Source: an uncultured Verrucomicrobiota bacterium (lineage in GTDB: Bacteria; Verrucomicrobiota; Kiritimatiellia; CAIQIC01; Lenti-01). Taken from it: DNA of 64,000 nt. The DNA lies in assembly GCA_937860055.1 (NCBI GenBank), contig CALMBO010000029.1, forward strand, positions 186,001 through 250,000, written 5' to 3'. Made by a program: the position numbers and the translations under genes. Positions 18,528-26,263 of this stretch are shown here, piece after piece. Below the pieces are notes generated by a model, which saw only the letters and a program-made list of their open reading frames with translations, had not been told where the DNA came from and made no database searches. Each line of letters begins with the position of its first letter. Position 1 is the stretch's first letter.

Positions 18528-20033
18528 TTACAGCCCCTCGGCGAGGGCTTCGCGGACGGTTTCGCGGTCGTCGAAGTGCAGCATGCGGCCGGCGATTTCC
18601 TGGTAGGGCTCGTGGCCCTTGCCCGCGATGAGCACCGTGTCGCCCGCCCGCGCCTCGCATAGCGCGGCACGAATGGCCTTGGCGCGGTCCGGTTCGACGC
18701 GATGCGGCTTGCCCCGGTCCATGCCCGGCAGGATCTCTTCGATGATGGCTTGCGGATCTTCGTTGCGGGGGTTGTCGCTGGTGACGATCGCCAGATCCGC
18801 GACTTCCGACACCGCCGCCCCCATCCGCGGCCGCTTGCTCCGGTCGCGGTTTCCACCGCACCCGAACAGGCAGATCAGGCGCCCCGGCGTGGTTTCGCGC
18901 AGGGTCTGCAGCACGTTGCGCAGGGCGTCCTCCGTGTGGGCGTAGTCCACGAAAATATGTCGCCCCTTCGGATCCTCGATGCGCTCCAGCCGGCCCGGCA
19001 CGAAGCCCATCCGGCCCAGCGCGGAAGCCATGGCCGCCAGCGGCGCCCCCAGCGCCCCGCATACGGCGATCGCGGCCAGCGCATTCATCACGTTGAACCG
19101 GCCGGAAAAGCCCAGCGACACATCCACCCCGCCCCACGGCGTGACCGCACGGAAGGCGGACGACGCCTCCGACAGCCGGATATCCTCCGCGCGCACCATC
19201 GCGTCCGGCCGGCATCCGTAGGTGACGAGCCGGCCGGCCAAATGGGGTTCCGCCGCAAGCCGCCGCCCGTAGGCGTCGTCGATGTTCACCACGGCGGGCG
19301 CCTCGGGCGATTGCCCGGCCAGCGTGTCGAACAGGCGCTTCTTGGCGTCGAAATAGGCATCCATCGTCTTGTGGAAATCCAGATGGTCCACGCTCAGGTT
19401 GGTGAAGACCGCCGCGGCGAAACGCGTACCGCGCAGGCGTTCCGCCGCGAGCCCCTGCGACGATACCTCCATCGCCATGGCCTGGCATCCGGCCTGGCGG
19501 GCCTCGAAGAAGATGCGCTGGATGTCGAGCGATTCCGGCGTGGTGCGCGAGGCGGCGATGAGCCGGCTGCCGAATTCGTATTGGATCGTCCCGATGATGC
19601 CGCACTCCCGTCCCGCCTCGCGCAGGATGTCGCGGATCATGAAGACGGTCGTGGTCTTCCCGTTCGTGCCGGTGACGCCGATCACCTGCAGCTTTTCCGA
19701 AGAATGTCCGTGGAATTCCGCCGAGAGGTCGGCCATCGCCGTCCGGGCGCATTCGACCTGGATGCCGACAAGGCCGCGCGGCAGGCGGACGCCCTTTCCG
19801 TGGACGACGGCCGCCGCGCCGCGGCGCGCCGCCTCCTCGATGAAAAGCCCTCCGTCGGTCTTCTCGCCGGGCAGCGCGAAGAAAAGGAACCCGGGCTGGA
19901 CCGCGCGCGAATCATAGGCGAGCCCGGCGATCTCCGTCGAGGCTGCCCCGTCCAGCTCGGCGGCGGGCAGCGCCTGCAGGAGGCGGCCCAGCTTCATCGT
20001 CCGCGCCGGCTTGCCTGCTCCGCCCCGGTTCAT
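18528..20033 (-). CDS. murE: UDP-MurNAc-L-Ala-D-Glu:meso-diaminopimelate ligase MurE
   Basis: Cytoplasmic Mur ligase of 501 aa adding the third residue to the peptidoglycan stem. The ATP loop GVTGTNGKTTT, the central-domain segments SRTTPESLD, MEVSSQGL and NLSVDHLDFH, and the C-terminal VDYAHTEDAL are all present. The substrate motif DNPR (TSDNPRNEDP) indicates meso-DAP rather than lysine. The start overlaps the ftsI stop (ATGA); a Met at residue 13 is an alternative. It is the last gene of this operon: murF, mraY and the rest do not follow. Confidence 0.96.
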   Translation of the reverse strand: MNRGGAGKPARTMKLGRLLQALPAAELDGAASTEIAGLAYDSRAVQPGFLFFALPGEKTDGGLFIEEAARRGAAAVVHGKGVRLPRGLVGIQVECARTAMADLSAEFHGHSSEKLQVIGVTGTNGKTTTVFMIRDILREAGRECGIIGTIQYEFGSRLIAASRTTPESLDIQRIFFEARQAGCQAMAMEVSSQGLAAERLRGTRFAAAVFTNLSVDHLDFHKTMDAYFDAKKRLFDTLAGQSPEAPAVVNIDDAYGRRLAAEPHLAGRLVTYGCRPDAMVRAEDIRLSEASSAFRAVTPWGGVDVSLGFSGRFNVMNALAAIAVCGALGAPLAAMASALGRMGFVPGRLERIEDPKGRHIFVDYAHTEDALRNVLQTLRETTPGRLICLFGCGGNRDRSKRPRMGAAVSEVADLAIVTSDNPRNEDPQAIIEEILPGMDRGKPHRVEPDRAKAIRAALCEARAGDTVLIAGKGHEPYQEIAGRMLHFDDRETVREALAEGL

Positions 20034-21769
20034 GGCGTCCCTTCCAGGATCTTGTGGTAGTAGACCAGCTCGGCGGCATCCACGGGCCGGATGTCCAGGT
20101 ACCGCGCCACCGGTTCGGCGATCTTCGCGAACACCGGCCCAGCCGTCACGCCGCCGGTGCGCAGCGGCTGCGGATTGTCCAGCACCACGATGATGCCGAT
20201 CTCGGGCCGCTCGGCGGGCAGGATCCCCATGAAGGAGGAGACGTTCGCGTTCTCCACATAGTGGCCATCGACGATTTTCTCGGCGGTGCCCGTCTTGCCG
20301 GCCACGTTGTAGCCCTTGATGGAGGCGCGAGTGCCGGTGCCGCCTTCGCGCGTGACCTCCGTCAGCATCTGGCGCATCAGGGCCGCCGTCCGCTCCGTGA
20401 TGGGCCGGGCCAGCGCCTCGGGCTTGTTTTCCAGCAGGACCGCCCCGTTCTTGTCCACCACCTTCCGAACCAGGTGGTTCTTCATCAGGAAGCCGTCGTT
20501 GCCGATGCAGCACAGCACGTTCAGCATCTGCAGGGCGGTGACGGCGACGGTGTGGCCCATCGCGATGCGCGTGATGTCCACCTTGGCCCACTTTTCCGCC
20601 GGATTGAGGATGCCGGATTCCTCGCCGGGCACCTCGATCCCCGTGGGCCGGCCCAGCCCGTAGGATTTCAGGTAGCGGTGCAGGCGTTCCGGCCCCAGCA
20701 TCACCGCGATCTTCGCCGCGCCGATGTTGCTGGATTTGCGCAGGATGCCCGTCACGTCGAGCGTGCCGTAGGGATGGAAGTCCTTCAGCGGGCGGCCGGC
20801 GAAGAACCACATGCCGTTCTCGCAGTCGAACAGGTCGTTGGTCGCGACGAGCCCTTCGTTGAGCGCCGCGGCGACGACACCGACCTTGAACACCGATCCG
20901 GGCTCGAAGTTCACGCCCACGGCGCGGTTCAGGCGCGTGTCCGCGGCGGTCTTGTTGTACCCGTTGAGGTCGTACGCCGGACGAGAGGCCATGGCCAGGA
21001 TGTTGCCCGTGCGGACCTCCTCCACGATGGCCCAGGCGGCTTCGGGATGGAAATTGGTCATCGCCGCGTCGAGCGCCTTCTCGACGAAGTACTGGATGTT
21101 CTGATCGATCGTCAGGTAGACGTCCGCCCCCTCCTGCGGGGCGATCTCCAGCGTGCGGTGCGTATAGATCTCGTGGCGGCGCCCGTCGCGTTCGCTCTGG
21201 CGGAGGCCCGGGCGGCCCTTCAGGTAGGGATCCCAGCGCTGCTCGATGCCGGCGCTGCCGACGCCTTCCTTGTTGGAGAAACCCATCACATGGCAGCCCA
21301 TCGAGTCATGCGGATAGTACCGCGTCGTCTGCGGCTCGAAGAAAACGCCCGGCAGGCGGAGCCGCTCCACCTGCGTGGCAATCTCCTCGCGGACCAGGCG
21401 GGCGACGGGTTCGTAGCGGCGTCCCGGGCGGTTCACGCGGTCCCAGACCTCCCCCGGCGGCAGCCCCAGGACGCGGGACAGCTGCGCGCTCACCGCCTTC
21501 GCCTGCCCGTTGCTCAGGACGACGACCGGATCCACGCAGATGTTCTGGACCGGCAGGTCCAGCGCCAGCAGCTGTTCGTTGCGGTCGAGGATGCGCCCGC
21601 GCCCCACCAGGATCTTCTCCTCGACGGTGCGCATCCGGCGCACCCGCTCCTTCAAGGATTCGTTGCCCCCCAGATGCAGATAGCCCAGCCGCACCGCCAG
21701 CCCCATCCACACCGCCAGCAAGGCGACGGCGACCAGCGTCGTCCGCCAGATGTATCCGCGGTCAATCAC
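20030..21769 (-). CDS. ftsI: Septal peptidoglycan transpeptidase FtsI (PBP3)
   Basis: Class B PBP of 579 aa for division. A single N-terminal membrane segment (TTLVAVALLAVWMGLAVRL) is followed by a dimerisation domain with GRGRILDRN and a transpeptidase domain with SxxK at Ser292 (GSVFK), SSN (RKSSNIGAAK) and KTG (AGKTGTAEK). No PASTA domain is seen. I place the start at the GTG at 21769, which overlaps the ftsL stop by 8 bases; the in-frame residues upstream are Arg-rich and unlike the family. Confidence 0.93.
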   Translation of the reverse strand: MIDRGYIWRTTLVAVALLAVWMGLAVRLGYLHLGGNESLKERVRRMRTVEEKILVGRGRILDRNEQLLALDLPVQNICVDPVVVLSNGQAKAVSAQLSRVLGLPPGEVWDRVNRPGRRYEPVARLVREEIATQVERLRLPGVFFEPQTTRYYPHDSMGCHVMGFSNKEGVGSAGIEQRWDPYLKGRPGLRQSERDGRRHEIYTHRTLEIAPQEGADVYLTIDQNIQYFVEKALDAAMTNFHPEAAWAIVEEVRTGNILAMASRPAYDLNGYNKTAADTRLNRAVGVNFEPGSVFKVGVVAAALNEGLVATNDLFDCENGMWFFAGRPLKDFHPYGTLDVTGILRKSSNIGAAKIAVMLGPERLHRYLKSYGLGRPTGIEVPGEESGILNPAEKWAKVDITRIAMGHTVAVTALQMLNVLCCIGNDGFLMKNHLVRKVVDKNGAVLLENKPEALARPITERTAALMRQMLTEVTREGGTGTRASIKGYNVAGKTGTAEKIVDGHYVENANVSSFMGILPAERPEIGIIVVLDNPQPLRTGGVTAGPVFAKIAEPVARYLDIRPVDAAELVYYHKILEGTP

Positions 21770-22124
21770 GCGGGGAAGGCCCGCCCTGGAACGCGTATTG
21801 GGCCGGCTCGTCCGGCTCCGCCGCGCGCAGGCGGATGATGTTCTGCTCTTCCGGCCACGACATCGCAACGCCATGGGCCGCCATCAAGCGCTCCATGTTG
21901 CCGATCGAGCGCGCCATGGCCCAGTTGCGCTCCTCGTTCACCACCCGCTTGCGCAGTTCGGCCCGTTCGGCCTCCAGCTTCGAAATCTGGCGGCCGATGT
22001 TCTCGCACGTGTTGTAGAGGCCCAGATAGACCCCCGCCAGGACCGCGGCCAGTCCGAAAAGCGCAATGCCCCAGACCATCACCCGGTTGCCGTCCTGCCC
22101 GTTCTTGCGGTTCTTCCTTGCCAT
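21762..22124 (-). CDS. ftsL: Cell division protein FtsL-like
   Basis: Bitopic membrane protein of 120 aa: a basic N-terminus (MARKNRKNGQDG), one membrane span (VWGIALFGLAAVLAGVYLGLY) and a coiled-coil-like stretch (ISKLEAERAELRKRVVNEE). The sequence itself is not diagnostic; size, topology and place between rsmH and ftsI make FtsL the best call. It begins one base after the rsmH stop. Confidence 0.85.
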   Translation of the reverse strand: MARKNRKNGQDGNRVMVWGIALFGLAAVLAGVYLGLYNTCENIGRQISKLEAERAELRKRVVNEERNWAMARSIGNMERLMAAHGVAMSWPEEQNIIRLRAAEPDEPAQYAFQGGPSPRD

Positions 22125-22125
22125 G

Positions 22126-23055
22126 TCACGCCATCCTTTCCAACACCCTCAGTTTCGCCGTGCGGGACCGCGGGTTCCTTGCGATCTCCTCTTCCGTGGC
22201 GGCGACCGCCTTGCGCGTCACCCGGCGCGCCCTCGGCAGCTGGCCGCTCCAGCGCGAGCCGCCCTTCGCCAGCGATTCCATCCGGCCCTCGTGGGCCGCC
22301 ATGAACTGCTTCACCATCCGGTCTTCCAGGCTGTGGAAGCTGATCACCGCCAGCCGCCCGCCGGGCGCCAGCAGGTCCAGCGCCGCCGGCAGGGCTTTCT
22401 CCAGCGCCGCCAGCTCGCCGTTCACCGCGATCCGCAGCGCCTGAAAGGTCTGCGTCGCCGGATGCGTGCGCCCGCGGCGCCCGCCTTTCACCCGCGACAC
22501 CAGCTCCGCCAGCTGCGCCGTCGTCCGGGGGGTCTCGCCGCGCGCACGCGCCGCCACCACCGCCTTCGCGATCCGCCGCGACATCGGCTCCTCGCCGTAG
22601 CGCCACAGCACGTCGGCCAGCTCCGCCTCCGGCAGCCGCTCCAGTAGCAGCGCCGCCGTCAGCTCCTGCCGGTCGTCCATCCGCATGTCCAGCGGAGAAT
22701 CCCGCAAAAAGCTGAATCCGCGCTCCGGCCGGTCGAGCTGCATCGACGAAACGCCGATGTCCAGCAGGATTCCGCGTGCGTCGCGAAGCCCGTGCCGGGC
22801 GGCCACTCCGGCCAGCTCCGAAAAATTCTCCCGCTCCAGGAGGACCCGGTCGCCGAAGGGCGCCAGCGCCGCCCGGGCCAGTTCCAGCGCCGCGGCGTCG
22901 CGGTCCAGCCCCAGCAGCTTCGCATCGAGGCCGGCCGCCGCCAGGATCGCCGCCGCATGCCCCCCCGCCCCCACGGTCCCGTCCACATACCAGCCGCCGG
23001 GGGCCGTCACCAGCCGGGTGACGGTCTCCTCCAGCAAAACCGGCACATGGACCAT
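22126..23055 (-). CDS. rsmH: 16S rRNA (cytosine-1402 N4) methyltransferase RsmH
   Basis: SAM-dependent methyltransferase (MraW) of 309 aa. It has the N-terminal HVPVLLEE motif, the SAM loop DGTVGAGGHA, DIGVSSMQLDRPERGFSF, the helical insertion with WRYGEEP..RRIAKAV, and RTHPATQTFQALRIAVN. The start at 23055 has GAGGTG six bases upstream and begins at the conserved MVHVPVLLEE. It sits second in the mraZ operon order apart from the inserted unknown gene. Confidence 0.97.
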   Translation of the reverse strand: MVHVPVLLEETVTRLVTAPGGWYVDGTVGAGGHAAAILAAAGLDAKLLGLDRDAAALELARAALAPFGDRVLLERENFSELAGVAARHGLRDARGILLDIGVSSMQLDRPERGFSFLRDSPLDMRMDDRQELTAALLLERLPEAELADVLWRYGEEPMSRRIAKAVVAARARGETPRTTAQLAELVSRVKGGRRGRTHPATQTFQALRIAVNGELAALEKALPAALDLLAPGGRLAVISFHSLEDRMVKQFMAAHEGRMESLAKGGSRWSGQLPRARRVTRKAVAATEEEIARNPRSRTAKLRVLERMA

Positions 23056-23071
23056 GTTCACCTCGCGGAGA

Positions 23072-23704
23072 TCAAACGAACCAGACACGGCCGCGCTGCG
23101 CCCGGGTGGACGGAGAACCGATCGTCAGGTTCCCGCCTTCCTCGGTCACGGCATCGGCGCCTTCGAACAACTGATAACGCGGCAGGAGGACGCGCTGGGG
23201 AACGGAGAACCAGCGCGATTCCTCCTTGCCGCTGGAAATGGATTGGCTCATCACGAGATGGCGCGCCACCGCTCCGGGCGCCGCAGCCGCCGTGCGGGAC
23301 ACCGCCACCACGCGCGTCGCCGCCGCCACGCGGGTGGTCGCCACCACGCGGGCCGTGGTCCGGGACCTGGAATGGACGGACACGATCGTCTGCGGAACCG
23401 CCCTTGCGGCGGGCTTCGCCTCGGGAACCGGCGCGGCCGCCGGTGCCGCGGCGCGCTCGGCCGGCGTGTAGGTCGCCTGCCCTGCGGCGTCGAACATCTC
23501 CGCCTGCTGCCCGAAGCTCATCGGCACCGCGTCTTCGCGCGGCGACGACGACGGGTCGCGGTCCCACCAGTTCTCCGACTCCTTCTCGCGCTGCGCCGCG
23601 GGCCCGATGCCCAGGAAGAACGCCCCGAGGAAGTTCAGAACCCGATGTACTGCGCCGCTTCCGCGAACTTCGATTGATCCAGCTGCGAACTCTGCTCGTT
23701 CCAT
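23072..23704 (-). CDS. Unknown protein inserted between mraZ and rsmH
   Basis: About 210 aa, not recognised. It ends 16 bases before the rsmH start. The start is unsettled: ATG 23704 (GGAG nine bases upstream) and ATG 23719 both overlap the end of mraZ by 70-85 bases, and a non-ATG start nearer the mraZ stop is possible. A short hydrophobic stretch (VLNFLGAFFLGIG) is followed by a low-complexity Ala/Arg/Val/Thr middle (SRTTARVVATTRVAAATRV) and a more protein-like C-terminus (WFSVPQRVLLPRYQLFEG). The competing frame of similar length is Arg/Gly-rich and looks like a shadow. Confidence 0.5.
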   Translation of the reverse strand: MERAEFAAGSIEVRGSGAVHRVLNFLGAFFLGIGPAAQREKESENWWDRDPSSSPREDAVPMSFGQQAEMFDAAGQATYTPAERAAAPAAAPVPEAKPAARAVPQTIVSVHSRSRTTARVVATTRVAAATRVVAVSRTAAAAPGAVARHLVMSQSISSGKEESRWFSVPQRVLLPRYQLFEGADAVTEEGGNLTIGSPSTRAQRGRVWFV

Positions 23705-24114
23705 GATTCCGGACTCCATAGCTCAAACCGGCTTCCGACGCCGACCAGCACCATCTGATTGATGATTCCCGCGTAATCCAACAGCTCGTCCTTCACGCGG
23801 ATGCGCCCCTGCGCATCCAGCGCCACGCGATCCGCGCGCGAAAAGAAATCGCGCAGGAATTTCTGCGCCTGCACGTTCGCGACCGAGGCCGCGCGGACCT
23901 TCTCGAGGCGCTGCGCCATCTCCCTCGCCGTCACCACGTAGAGGCACTTCACGTTCACGCCCGGCAGCACGAACAACGTGGGATTCCCCGCCGCCTCGCG
24001 CCAATCCGACGGAATCGTGACCCGTTTCTTGCCGTCGAGCGAATGGGTGTAGCTACCCACGAACGCCCCTGCGTTCAGCAGCTCCTCCATTTCCGTTGTG
24101 ACCCGGCGCTCCAT
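23635..24114 (-). CDS. mraZ: Transcriptional regulator/division gene leader MraZ
   Basis: AbrB-fold DNA-binding protein of 159 aa that usually represses its own division operon. Two MraZ repeats are visible: GSYTHSLDGKKRVTIPSDWR with LFVLPG, and DRVALDAQGRIRVKDELLDYAGI with VGVGSRFELWSPESW. AGGAAGG lies five bases before the ATG. The promoter upstream carries the 10-bp-spaced repeats that MraZ proteins bind (separate entry). Confidence 0.95.
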   Translation of the reverse strand: MERRVTTEMEELLNAGAFVGSYTHSLDGKKRVTIPSDWREAAGNPTLFVLPGVNVKCLYVVTAREMAQRLEKVRAASVANVQAQKFLRDFFSRADRVALDAQGRIRVKDELLDYAGIINQMVLVGVGSRFELWSPESWNEQSSQLDQSKFAEAAQYIGF

Positions 24115-24130
24115 TTAACCTTCCTCTTGA

Positions 24131-24165
24131 TGCACTTTATCCCACTTCGCCCCACCAAGCGTCAA
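24131..24165 (-). promoter_or_regulatory. mraZ promoter overlapping MraZ-type repeats
   Basis: On the minus strand TTGACG (24160-24165) and GATAAA (24136-24141) are spaced by 18 bases. Between and across them, GTGGG occurs at 24151-24155 and 24141-24145 with a degenerate GTGCA at 24131-24135, giving exact 10-bp periodicity. Known MraZ operators are tandem TGGGN repeats with this period, so autoregulation is likely. Confidence 0.7.
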
Positions 24166-24250
24166 CAGAAAAAAAGACAATTTTTTCGCATATTTTAACC
24201 ATATCCCCATCAATGAATTATGACCAAACAACCCTCCGCGCCCCCCTGCC

Positions 24251-24270
24251 CTATTCACAACTTATCCACA
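24251..24270 (+). promoter_or_regulatory. Two head-to-tail DnaA-box-like sites
   Basis: TTATCCACA (24262-24270) matches the consensus DnaA box exactly and CTATTCACA (24251-24259) differs by one base; they are 11 bp apart in the same orientation. They lie in the divergent gap 24115-24450 between mraZ and hypA. The rest of that gap is AT-rich next to mraZ and otherwise shows only a candidate extended -10 (TGG-TAGACT, ending 24442) before hypA. Confidence 0.5.
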
Positions 24271-24450
24271 GGCCTTTTCCGTGCACCGCCAGAACCTTCT
24301 ATTTTCTTCGGAAAATCGCCGTTTGAGGACCCGGAACCGCTGTGGATTTCTCGGCCGGTTTTGGGAAATCCAAAGGAAATCGAGGGGTGCCCTGAAATTT
24401 TTTCGGCATGGGGGAAGACTTGCTTCGCGGATGTGGTAGACTCCTGCCCT

Positions 24451-24792
24451 ATGCACGAGCTCAGCCTCATGACGAATCTCCTGGACGATGCCGTGGCCGC
24501 CGCCGCCGGCGCGCCGGTCCGCGCCATGCGTGTCCGCGTAGGTCCGCTGTCGGGCATCGTCGTCGATTCGCTGCGCTTCGCGTTCGAGGCGCTGTCGCCC
24601 GGCACGCCCGCCGATGGCGCCCGGCTCGACATCGAGGAAACCGCGCCCTCCCTCCACTGCCCCCGTTGCGGCACGGATTTTTCCACCCCTGTCGGATCCT
24701 ATGACTGCCCCTCCTGCGGCGCCACCGACGGCGAGCTGCGAAGCGGCAATGAACTGGAACTGGTTTCCATCGAGGTGCCTGACCATGTGTGA
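24451..24792 (+). CDS. hypA: Hydrogenase nickel incorporation protein HypA
   Basis: Nickel metallochaperone of 113 aa that works with HypB in filling the [NiFe] site. The N-terminal MHELS (His2 binds Ni) fixes the start, and the zinc site is CPRC...CPSC in residues about 70-90. There is no Shine-Dalgarno sequence; TAGACT ends eight bases before the ATG, so translation may be leaderless. The stop overlaps hypB by 8 bases. Confidence 0.96.
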   Translation: MHELSLMTNLLDDAVAAAAGAPVRAMRVRVGPLSGIVVDSLRFAFEALSPGTPADGARLDIEETAPSLHCPRCGTDFSTPVGSYDCPSCGATDGELRSGNELELVSIEVPDHV

Positions 24793-25522
24793 GACCTGCG
24801 GCTGCGGCGACCCCCATTCCCACGAACACGATTCCGCGAATCCCCATTCGCATGGCCACGTGCACGACTCCTCCCATGGCCATCCCGCCCCGGCGCGCAC
24901 CCTCTCCGTGCAGAAGCCGGCGCTCGCGCTCAACCAGCGCCTCGCGGACCAGAACCGCGGATGGTTCCGCGCCAAGGGCCTGAAGGTCTTCAACCTCCTC
25001 TCCTCCCCCGGCTCCGGCAAGACCACCCTCCTGGAACGCACCCTGCGCGACATCCCCCGCGCCGCCGCCATCGTCGGCGACCTCCAGACCGAGAACGACG
25101 CCGTTCGCCTCCGGGCCTCGGGTGCGCAGGCCGTCCAGATCACCACCGGCGCCACCTGCCACCTCGATGCGCACATGGTCGCCCATGCCCTGGAGAAGCT
25201 CGATGTGGACGGCCTCGAGACCCTGTTCATCGAGAATGTCGGCAACCTCGTGTGCCCCGCCTCCTACGATCTCGGCGAAGACCGGCGCGTCGTGCTGCTC
25301 TCCGTCACCGAAGGCGAGGACAAGCCCCTGAAATATCCCGTGATCTTCCGCAACGCCGATCTCGTGCTCGTCACCAAGTGCGATCTCGCGGCGGCCACCG
25401 GCTTCGACCGCGAAAAGGCCCTGGCCAGCATCCGCCAGGCCGCCCCCCGGGCGAAGATCCTCGAAGTGTCCGCCCGGACCGGCGCCGGCCTCGACGCCTG
25501 GTACGCGTGGCTCGCCGGCTGA
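24785..25522 (+). CDS. hypB: Hydrogenase nickel incorporation GTPase HypB
   Basis: SIMIBI-class GTPase of 245 aa delivering nickel to hydrogenase. The start at MCETCGCG gives the N-terminal CxxCGC high-affinity metal site, followed by a His-rich stretch (HSHGHVHDSSHGH). The G1 loop is SSPGSGKTT; the metal site of the G domain is TGATCHLDAHM; ENVGNLVCP and a G4-like TKCD follow. It overlaps hypA. Its stop codon abuts the stop of the convergent methyltransferase gene. Confidence 0.97.
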   Translation: MCETCGCGDPHSHEHDSANPHSHGHVHDSSHGHPAPARTLSVQKPALALNQRLADQNRGWFRAKGLKVFNLLSSPGSGKTTLLERTLRDIPRAAAIVGDLQTENDAVRLRASGAQAVQITTGATCHLDAHMVAHALEKLDVDGLETLFIENVGNLVCPASYDLGEDRRVVLLSVTEGEDKPLKYPVIFRNADLVLVTKCDLAAATGFDREKALASIRQAAPRAKILEVSARTGAGLDAWYAWLAG

Positions 25523-26263
25523 TCAGCCTTTCGGCGACATCCGCACGATCACGGGCGACCCCCACAGCCGCGTCAATCCCAGCGCGCGGCAGGCCGATTC
25601 CAGCGCGGCCGACAGCGCGCGGCTCTTCAGCATCCGGTGCAGCACCATGGGCAGGAAGAACTGCTTCTGCACCGCCGCCGGGACGAATCCGTTCTTCGCG
25701 AACTCGCCGATCACCTGCCGGTGCCGGAACAGCGCCCACGTGCGCGTGTTCTTTTCGAACTTCTTCTTCGCGCCGAACAGCGCCGGCGCGATGGCGTTCA
25801 GGCTCTGCCCCGTCGGATAGTCCACGATCACCCCCCGCCGCGCCACCCGGCACAGCTCGCGCACCAGTTCCGGCCAGCGCTCGCAATGCGTCAGCAGGCG
25901 GAAGCACAGGACCAGGTCGAAGGACTTGTCCGGAAACGGCAGCTCGATGACGTTGCCGGTGACGAAAGCGCACGCGCCGGAATCCACGGCGGATTGGATC
26001 CGGTGGCGGCACGATTCGTCGCTGCCGATCACCGTCACGCGCCATCCGTCGCGGCACAGCGGCAGCGCCAGCTGCCCGTGCCCCCCTCCCACGTCGAGCA
26101 CGCCCGCCCCCTCGAAGCCGCGCATCATGCGCCGCGTGATCTTCTCCTGCACCTCCAGCATCCAGCCGCCGGCCGCGCCGGAAAACCGCGTGGCATATTC
26201 GTCCGACGAGGTGTGGATGTCGGCGGTCTCGGGGAAGGGACAATGGGGATCTGTTGCGCTCAT
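25523..26263 (-). CDS. Class I SAM-dependent methyltransferase
   Basis: A 246-aa methyltransferase with motif I VLDVGGGHGQLALPL, an acidic motif II region (VTVIGSDES) and the FDLVLCFRLLTHCERW segment of the UbiE/COQ5-like Methyltransf_11 group. The C-terminal half (KKFEKNTRTWALFRH...) may cover the substrate. Substrate unknown. It is coupled to the MFS gene by an ATGA overlap, so the two may act on the same compound. Confidence 0.85.
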   Translation of the reverse strand: MSATDPHCPFPETADIHTSSDEYATRFSGAAGGWMLEVQEKITRRMMRGFEGAGVLDVGGGHGQLALPLCRDGWRVTVIGSDESCRHRIQSAVDSGACAFVTGNVIELPFPDKSFDLVLCFRLLTHCERWPELVRELCRVARRGVIVDYPTGQSLNAIAPALFGAKKKFEKNTRTWALFRHRQVIGEFAKNGFVPAAVQKQFFLPMVLHRMLKSRALSAALESACRALGLTRLWGSPVIVRMSPKG

